Assembly: GCA_016788805.1 (NCBI GenBank)
Contig: JAEUSE010000014.1
Coordinates: 1-10,297, forward strand
Direction: 5' to 3'
Source of the DNA: Candidatus Doudnabacteria bacterium
GTDB lineage: Bacteria; Patescibacteriota; Doudnabacteria; UBA920
DNA length: 10,297 bases
This document shows positions 6,250 to 10,297 of this stretch, in pieces. A program made the position numbers and the translations under genes. Under the pieces are notes generated by a model. The model made no database searches. It saw only the letters and a program-made list of their open reading frames with translations, and was not told the DNA's origin. Every line of letters starts with the position of its first letter. The stretch's first letter is position 1.

Positions 6250-6272
6250 ATATGGGGAATTAACTATTTTTT

Positions 6273-7169
6273 ATGGCTCAAAAAGTAAGAAAAGCGGTAA
6301 TTGCCGCAGCTGGATTTGGGACTCGTTTTTTACCGGCAACAAAGGCCATGCCGAAAGAGATGTTGCCTTTAGTGGACAAGCCCATTATCCAATATGCGGT
6401 AGAAGAGTTGGTTTCTGCGGGAATAGAAGATATTGCCATTGTGACAGGTTGGCATAAACGTAATATTGAAGACCATTTTGATTACCCGTTTGAATTGGAA
6501 AAGCGGCTAGAGGAAGCCGGAAAGCACGACAAAATAGAAGAAGTCCGCAGAATTGCTGAAATGGCTAATTTTCACTATATTCGGCAAAAAGGTCCGTATG
6601 GTAATGGTGTGCCTATTTGGAATGCCCGCAGCTTTATCGGTGACGAACCATTTCTATATCTATGGGCAGACGATTTTATAGACGCTACCCCTACTCGGAG
6701 TCAGCAGCTGGTTGCCGCTTATGAACAATTTGGAGGGAGCGCCATTTTAAGCAGTATCCGATTATCGCGCGATGTTGACTATAAAAGATATGGTTATGCC
6801 ATTGGCAAAGAAGTACGTCCCGGATTGCTGAAGGCAGACAAAACTATTGAGAAGCCAGGACCGGGCGTCATCGACTCTGATTATGCTATCGTTTCTGGGT
6901 TTTTGTTCGGACCCGAGATGGTGCCGGCAATTAGCGAAGCATTACAACGGCGCGCGGCTTCTGGTAGCGCCAATGAACTCTACTATGTTGAGGGTTTAAA
7001 TATCCTACTTGAGCAATTGAAAGACGTGTATGCTTTAGAAATCAAAGGCGGTAAGTACTACGACTGTGGCGATAAGCTCGAGTATTTGAAAACAGTGGTT
7101 GAGTTTGGGCTGAGGCACGATGACTTGCGCGATGATTTAAAAGAATACCTGAGAGGTTTATCCCTCTAG
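6273..7169 (+). CDS. galU: UTP--glucose-1-phosphate uridylyltransferase
   Basis: GalU makes UDP-glucose from UTP and glucose-1-phosphate in the cytoplasm, the donor for envelope glycans. The 298-residue product has normal length. The N-terminal nucleotide-binding signature AAAGFGTRFLPATKAMPKEM (11-30) includes the GxGTR loop and the phosphate-binding lysines. ADDF at about 132-135 holds the metal-binding aspartates, IEKP is the conserved sugar-binding segment, and YYDCGDKLEYLKTV lies near the C-terminus. The loop that reads GLGHAV in E. coli-type enzymes is here YGNGVPIW (near 109-116), and the usual E.QLTDA segment reads ELYYVEGL, so substrate details, or even another nucleotidyl-sugar specificity, are open. 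It is a single gene with its own promoter and terminator. No Shine-Dalgarno is seen; the ATG follows a T-run. Confidence 0.93.
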   Translation: MAQKVRKAVIAAAGFGTRFLPATKAMPKEMLPLVDKPIIQYAVEELVSAGIEDIAIVTGWHKRNIEDHFDYPFELEKRLEEAGKHDKIEEVRRIAEMANFHYIRQKGPYGNGVPIWNARSFIGDEPFLYLWADDFIDATPTRSQQLVAAYEQFGGSAILSSIRLSRDVDYKRYGYAIGKEVRPGLLKADKTIEKPGPGVIDSDYAIVSGFLFGPEMVPAISEALQRRAASGSANELYYVEGLNILLEQLKDVYALEIKGGKYYDCGDKLEYLKTVVEFGLRHDDLRDDLKEYLRGLSL

Positions 7170-7175
7170 TCTTTG

Positions 7176-7205
7176 AACCCCGACTCTCGGTCGGGGTTAT
7201 TTTTT
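7176..7205 (+). terminator. Intrinsic terminator of galU
   Basis: AACCCCGAC (7176-7184) and GTCGGGGTT (7190-7198) form a perfect 9-bp GC-rich stem with a 5-nt loop, followed by A and then T6 (7200-7205). It begins 6 bases after the galU stop codon. This is the clearest terminator in the window. Confidence 0.92.
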
Positions 7206-7213
7206 GCTATACT
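7205..7213 (+). promoter_or_regulatory. Extended -10 promoter for the SBP-pilin operon
   Basis: TGCTATACT fits the extended -10 form TGnTATAMT. Its -35 zone falls inside the galU terminator hairpin and has no -35 match, so recognition would rest on the extended -10. A start near 7220 gives a leader of about 20 nt to the ATG at 7240. A weaker alternative -10, GATAAT, lies at 7224-7229. Confidence 0.45.
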
Positions 7214-7239
7214 AAATGCAGTAGATAATTCATTCGTAT

Positions 7240-8550
7240 ATGAAACTAAAATTGCAAAACAGTCGGTTGGGAAAAATAGGCTTACTCGCGCTTATTGCGC
7301 TGGTCTTTTCCGGTTGCGGAAGCAAGCCGGCGGTAAAACCGGTAAACTTGGTTGTGTGGTCGGTGTTTGAAGACGGTGCCCAGTTTCAACCTTTGCTTGC
7401 GCATTATCAGAAAACTCACCCGAGTGCCACGGTGTCTTTTGTGGTTAAACCGGTGGAAACATATGAGGAAGACTTGATTAACGCCCTTGCGTCAGGTCAG
7501 GGTCCGGATATTTTTACCGTCAACAACGCCTGGCTACCGAAGTATCTGGATAAAGTGGTGCCGGCTCCGGAGGCCTTGTGGAATTATACTGACTATAAGA
7601 ATGCTTTTGTAGATGTGGTGGTAAACGATTTTGTGCGAGATAGGAAAATTTACGGTATAGCCAATTACGTAGACAGTTTGGCGTTGTATTATAATAAAGA
7701 CCTTTTGGGTTCTGCCGGTATTGCGACCCCTCCAAAAACTTGGGATGAGCTCCAAAGAGACACGCAAAAATTAACTCGCCAGAGCCAGCTCGGCTACTTT
7801 AATCGTAGCGGTGTGGCGCTTGGTTTATCTAGTACCGCGCCGGGTGGGCAAATCCATAGAGCTGAGGACCTGCTATATCTGTTTGCCTTACAGAAGGGCG
7901 GTCAATCGTGGTCTCCGGACGGCAGCACTCCTTTGTTTGGGCAGCCCAGCCAAAACGGATTGAGTCAACAGCCAGCCCTGGACGCGATTAATTTTTTCAC
8001 TTCTTTTTCTAACCCGGTGAGTCGTAACTACACATGGAATACCAAGAGCGACTACTCCATAGACGCATTTGCCAATGGTCGGGCGGCTATGATTATAGAT
8101 TATTCCTATGCTCGGCAGCTCATACAACAGAAAGCTTCTAATTTAAATTTTGACGTAGCCTCTGTCCCTCAGCCGGATTTGGATAACCCTGAAGTAAACT
8201 TTGCCAATTATTGGGGGTATGTAGTGAGTAAGCAGACCGAGAGTGCGGACGGTGCTTGGGAGTTTTTGAAAACCATTAGCGAGAAAACCGCGTTGGATCA
8301 GTATTACGCCGCTCACAAACTGCCATCCAGCCGAAAAGACTTGATTGAGTTGCAGACGCAGGATCCGGACATCGGCGTATTTGCGCACGCGAATTTAACC
8401 GCAAAGAATTTTTACCGACCGGATCAGAGGAAGGTTGACGCGCTGATATCAAAAATGCTCGATGACGTAACCCTTCGGGGTATCGCCCCCGGCACCGCGT
8501 TGGGGCAAGCTTTAGGTCAGGCCGGGGCGATTACTATTCCGAGGCCTTAA
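7240..8550 (+). CDS. Lipoprotein extracellular solute-binding protein, family 1 (ABC-type)
   Basis: The 436-residue product begins with a lipoprotein signal: basic MKLKLQNSRLGK, a hydrophobic core, and the lipobox FSGC with C26 as the predicted lipidated residue, a substrate for LspA. The mature part has the family-1 solute-binding fold (SBP_bac_1, typical of sugar ABC importers): LVVWSVFEDG near the start of the domain, the LASGQGPDIFTVNNAWL signature (about 85-102), YYNKDLLGSAGI.TPPKTWDEL (about 149-170), NGRAAMIIDYS (about 280-290) and NYWGYVVSK near 326-334. It would be anchored on the outer face of the membrane and bind a sugar or similar solute. No permease or ATPase follows; the next genes are small pilin-like proteins at 11-, 5- and 3-base gaps, so it heads an operon with them. 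The ligand cannot be read from sequence. No Shine-Dalgarno is seen. Confidence 0.9.
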   Translation: MKLKLQNSRLGKIGLLALIALVFSGCGSKPAVKPVNLVVWSVFEDGAQFQPLLAHYQKTHPSATVSFVVKPVETYEEDLINALASGQGPDIFTVNNAWLPKYLDKVVPAPEALWNYTDYKNAFVDVVVNDFVRDRKIYGIANYVDSLALYYNKDLLGSAGIATPPKTWDELQRDTQKLTRQSQLGYFNRSGVALGLSSTAPGGQIHRAEDLLYLFALQKGGQSWSPDGSTPLFGQPSQNGLSQQPALDAINFFTSFSNPVSRNYTWNTKSDYSIDAFANGRAAMIIDYSYARQLIQQKASNLNFDVASVPQPDLDNPEVNFANYWGYVVSKQTESADGAWEFLKTISEKTALDQYYAAHKLPSSRKDLIELQTQDPDIGVFAHANLTAKNFYRPDQRKVDALISKMLDDVTLRGIAPGTALGQALGQAGAITIPRP

Positions 8551-8561
8551 TTGAATTTTTT

Positions 8562-9023
8562 ATGAAACAATTTTTGTATGCGTTTATTTTGTCAGCAGTC
8601 GCCCTTACCTTGTTAAGCGGTACTTTATTGCAGGTGGCTCCCCACGCGCAGGCGGCCTTGGTGACTTGCGGGAACGAAAACAACGGCGATGCTTCCAGCG
8701 GCTGCAAACTGGGGGACCTGTTCAATACTGCTGCTCGACTAGTGAATTATTTATTTTCCGGTGCGGCCGTGGTAGCGACCGGGGGAGTGGTATACGGGGG
8801 TTTTCTGATGGTGACCTCCGCCGGCAACCCCTCCGGGCAGGCCGCCGGCAAGAAAGCAGTAACCAATTCACTCATAGGACTCGCTGTCATTCTCGTTTCC
8901 TATGTATTGGTTCAGACTATGTTTATAGTAGTCGGGTATTCTCAGGGCGGTAATATTTTGAAGGATCCGGGAAGCTTTGTAGATCCTAATAATAATTCAA
9001 ACGATCTAATTAGACCGCAGTAA
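8562..9023 (+). CDS. VirB2/TrbC-like pilin-type small membrane protein (copy 1)
   Basis: The 153-residue protein has a Sec signal peptide with probable cleavage after AHAQA (about 31), then a short outside segment with C36 and C48 that could form a disulfide. Two hydrophobic segments follow (about 60-83 and 102-124), joined by a polar turn TSAGNPSGQAAGKK (85-98). This is the layout of VirB2/TrbC-type pilins, seen here in four successive genes with the same TSAG-x7-GK turn. Unlike the other copies, it carries a 29-residue hydrophilic C-terminal tail rich in N, D and P (125-153). It starts 11 bases after the SBP gene, with only a T-run before the ATG. In type IV secretion and conjugation systems such subunits form filaments; here the exact role is inferred. 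Confidence 0.75.
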   Translation: MKQFLYAFILSAVALTLLSGTLLQVAPHAQAALVTCGNENNGDASSGCKLGDLFNTAARLVNYLFSGAAVVATGGVVYGGFLMVTSAGNPSGQAAGKKAVTNSLIGLAVILVSYVLVQTMFIVVGYSQGGNILKDPGSFVDPNNNSNDLIRPQ

Positions 9024-9028
9024 TCTTT

Positions 9029-9403
9029 ATGAAATATACGAGAATCTTAATATGTGTAGGACTGTGCGCGTTTTTCTTTGTCGCGCCAATGCCGCATTCG
9101 GTGTTTGCGCAACTCGCAACCCCCCCGGCTGCAGTGACCGAAGGGCAGATTGTAAACCCTATTAGTTACAACAGTTTGGGAGAACTCATTGTTGCGTTCA
9201 TCCGCTTCTTGCTCATTATGGTTGGGTCGTTGTCCGTGTTATTTATAATTATCGGGGCAGTGCGCATGGTAACCTCGGCCGGCAACGAAAAGGCCGTAAC
9301 TGCCGGCAAGCAGACCGTGCAGTGGGCGGTACTTGGTCTCGTGGTGGCGCTGATGTCCTTTTCCATTATTGCCATGGTACAAAGCTTACTTGGGAGACAA
9401 TAA
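9029..9403 (+). CDS. VirB2/TrbC-like pilin-type small membrane protein (copy 2)
   Basis: The 124-residue protein has a signal peptide ending near VFA-Q (27/28), an alanine/proline-rich outside segment, then two hydrophobic segments (about 53-79 and 97-118) joined by TSAGNEKAVTAGKQ (82-95), the same TSAG-x7-GK turn as its neighbours. Unlike the other three copies, its mature part has no cysteine, so it cannot form the disulfide suggested for them. It ends right after the second helix, giving the most compact copy. The gap to the preceding gene is 5 bases and to the next is 3, so translation is probably coupled. No Shine-Dalgarno is visible before the ATG. Confidence 0.75.
   Translation: MKYTRILICVGLCAFFFVAPMPHSVFAQLATPPAAVTEGQIVNPISYNSLGELIVAFIRFLLIMVGSLSVLFIIIGAVRMVTSAGNEKAVTAGKQTVQWAVLGLVVALMSFSIIAMVQSLLGRQ
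9392..9396 (+). promoter_or_regulatory. Ribosome binding site of pilin-like copy 3
   Basis: GGGAG ends 10 bases before the ATG at 9407. It is one of the few Shine-Dalgarno-like sequences in this window and lies within the last codons of the preceding gene. It could also serve the in-frame ATG codons at 9416 and 9422, though at longer spacing. Confidence 0.45.
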
Positions 9404-9406
9404 ATA

Positions 9407-9835
9407 ATGTTACTGATGCGTATGTATAAAATAAGCGGTCTGGTTTTGGCGGTGGTGTGCAGTCTGTTGGTTGCGGCTCCTGCGTACGCCCAGAACGTTG
9501 CAACACCCACCGTATCGGTTGACTGCACTAAGTTGTCTCAGAATTTTACGGAATTCGGTGGGGGCACGCCGGGACCCCTGGCCGCGAACTGCTACTCCCC
9601 CGGGCAGGCACTGCAGAGGGCCACACGAATTGGATTTGGTTTGGCCGGCGCGTTAACGATACTGTTTATCGTTATTGGCGGGTATCAGTATATGACATCC
9701 GCCGGTGATGACAAAAAAGCCGAAGGCGGCAAGAAGACGATTAAGTGGGCGGTTATCGGCTTGGGTTTGGTATTGTTTGCCTACGGTATTGTAACGATAG
9801 TGGTCCGCTTGGCCACTACCGGCAGCGTCTTTTAG
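9407..9835 (+). CDS. VirB2/TrbC-like pilin-type small membrane protein (copy 3)
   Basis: The product is 142 residues from the first ATG. In-frame ATGs at 9416 and 9422 would give a signal peptide starting MYKISGL, which looks just as good; 9407 is favoured by the upstream GGGAG. Cleavage is probable after AYA (28). The outside segment is long (29-74) and glycine/proline-rich, with C40 and C62. Two hydrophobic segments (about 75-97 and 112-134) flank TSAGDDKKAEGGKK (98-111), with D in place of the N seen in the other copies. It ends the SBP-pilin operon: about 120 non-coding bases with a new promoter follow, and no clear terminator is visible. Confidence 0.75.
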   Translation: MLLMRMYKISGLVLAVVCSLLVAAPAYAQNVATPTVSVDCTKLSQNFTEFGGGTPGPLAANCYSPGQALQRATRIGFGLAGALTILFIVIGGYQYMTSAGDDKKAEGGKKTIKWAVIGLGLVLFAYGIVTIVVRLATTGSVF

Positions 9836-9954
9836 CCCGGTGTGTGGCGCGTACGACAGAGGGTGCGTGCATACGGAGTGTATTAGTATGTTATAATTAG
9901 TTTAATTTAAAAATAATCAAGCTTATCACTCGATAAGTGAAAGGCGCATATCAC
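9836..9954. other. Intergenic region between pilin-like copies 3 and 4
   Basis: About 120 bases without a gene. The first half (9836-9880) is GC-rich with no convincing terminator. The second half holds the extended -10 and the leader hairpins annotated separately. Read-through from the upstream operon is possible. Confidence 0.5.
9889..9897 (+). promoter_or_regulatory. Extended -10 promoter for pilin-like copy 4
   Basis: TGTTATAAT is a perfect extended -10 (TGnTATAAT). No -35 is seen at normal spacing. A start near 9904 leaves a leader of about 50 nt before the TTG at 9955. The fourth pilin-like gene therefore seems to be expressed separately from the first three. Confidence 0.55.
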
Positions 9955-9956
9955 TT
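9922..9956 (+). other. Leader with mutually exclusive hairpins over the start of copy 4
   Basis: CTTATC (9922-9927) and GATAAG (9932-9937) form a perfect 6-bp hairpin with a 4-nt loop; TCACT (9926-9930) with AGTGA (9936-9940) is an alternative. Either competes with AAGTGA (9935-9940) pairing to TCACTT (9951-9956), which would cover the first two bases of the TTG start and place the likely ribosome site AAAGG (9940-9944) in the loop. The geometry allows translational control, but each stem is short and chance cannot be excluded. Confidence 0.3.
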
Positions 9957-10297
9957 GAAACAAATTGTCAAAAAAAATACATGGACTGCCGTAGTGCAGC
10001 TTATGGTAGCGGTTGCTTTGCTTATGGGTACGGCCGCATTAACAGTGCAGGCGAATACGTTACCCGGCGGCGGCGCCGGTGGCATTTGCGATAAACTCAA
10101 CGGTTTAAATTGTAATGACGTAAAAGACGTCAACTTACTTATTTTGACGGTCATTAACTGGGTTTTGAGTATAACCTTGGCTATTGATGTGCTGTTCATT
10201 ATTTTTGGTGGTTTCCTGTACATTACTTCGGCCGGCAATGAGGACCGGGCCACGAAAGGTAAGAATACAATCATAAACGCTATCATCGGTTTGGTTA
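9955..10297 (+). CDS. VirB2/TrbC-like pilin-type small membrane protein (copy 4, 3' truncated)
   Basis: The frame is open from a TTG at 9955 to the window edge (114 codons) and has no usable ATG until inside the signal peptide. An in-frame TAA at 9934 limits the start to GTG 9937 or TTG 9955; TTG is preferred for its AAAGG 10 bases upstream and its basic KQIVKKN start. A signal peptide ends near VQA (33). The outside segment is glycine-rich with C45 and C53, a first hydrophobic segment spans about 60-88, then comes TSAGNEDRATKGKN (91-104) with the same TSAG-x7-GK spacing as the other copies. The second helix is cut off. It has its own promoter, unlike copies 1-3. Confidence 0.72.
   Translation, partial: MKQIVKKNTWTAVVQLMVAVALLMGTAALTVQANTLPGGGAGGICDKLNGLNCNDVKDVNLLILTVINWVLSITLAIDVLFIIFGGFLYITSAGNEDRATKGKNTIINAIIGLV

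Noticed and set aside
7173..7370. Small plus-strand frame after galU
   Set aside because: It runs through the terminator and overlaps the lipoprotein signal-peptide region in another frame; no coding character.
1..10297. CRISPR array, insertion sequence or prophage
   Set aside because: No regular 25-40 base repeats with spacers, no transposase or integrase frame, and no phage genes are visible.
1..10297. Alternative genetic code with TGA as Gly or Trp
   Set aside because: TGA ends the first gene in a sensible place and conserved genes such as comM and galU have no internal TGA.

Overview
The window looks like a chromosomal segment of a Patescibacteria (Candidate Phyla Radiation) bacterium. 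Three things point there: a run of very small, signal-peptide-bearing, two-helix pilin-like proteins that all share a TSAG-x7-GK core; a GalU whose active-site loop differs from the proteobacterial form; and a short DksA-family protein with no zinc-finger cysteines. Base composition is moderate. TGA, TAA and TAG all serve as stops, so I see no recoding. Very few genes have a recognisable Shine-Dalgarno sequence.

Layout, left to right. (1) 1-1415: the 3' part of a large gene whose product follows the C-terminal half of DinG/XPD-type helicases but has lost most of the catalytic signatures. (2) 1416-2314: about 900 bases without a protein gene. It holds a DnaA-box-like site, a good sigma70-type promoter (TTGACA-17-TACAAT), several strong hairpins and a terminator-like hairpin with a T-run. 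Together these outline a possible structured RNA of about 0.5 kb that I cannot assign to a family. An extended -10 promoter and a 130-nt leader follow. (3) 2315-4683: a tight operon of a DksA/TraR-like regulator, signal peptidase II (lspA) and a ComM/YifB AAA+ ATPase. (4) 4686-6176, minus strand: a multi-pass membrane protein, possibly a GT-C glycosyltransferase, convergent with comM and only 2 bases from it. (5) 6177-6272: a short divergent promoter region. (6) 6273-7169: galU, ending in a clear intrinsic terminator. (7) 7240-9835: an operon of a lipoprotein ABC-type solute-binding protein and three small pilin-like proteins. (8) 9836-10297: a new promoter and leader, then a fourth pilin-like gene that starts at TTG and runs off the window.

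Several genes share an envelope theme. LspA would process the lipoprotein SBP. GalU supplies UDP-glucose for glycans, and the neighbouring membrane protein may use sugar donors. The VirB2/TrbC-like pilins probably build a surface filament or transmembrane assembly, and ComM-type helicases act in the integration of taken-up DNA. That these genes act together in DNA uptake or nutrient capture is inference only. The items most worth a second look are the unassigned RNA locus, the apparently inactivated helicase, and the operon that joins an orphan solute-binding protein to a pilin array.
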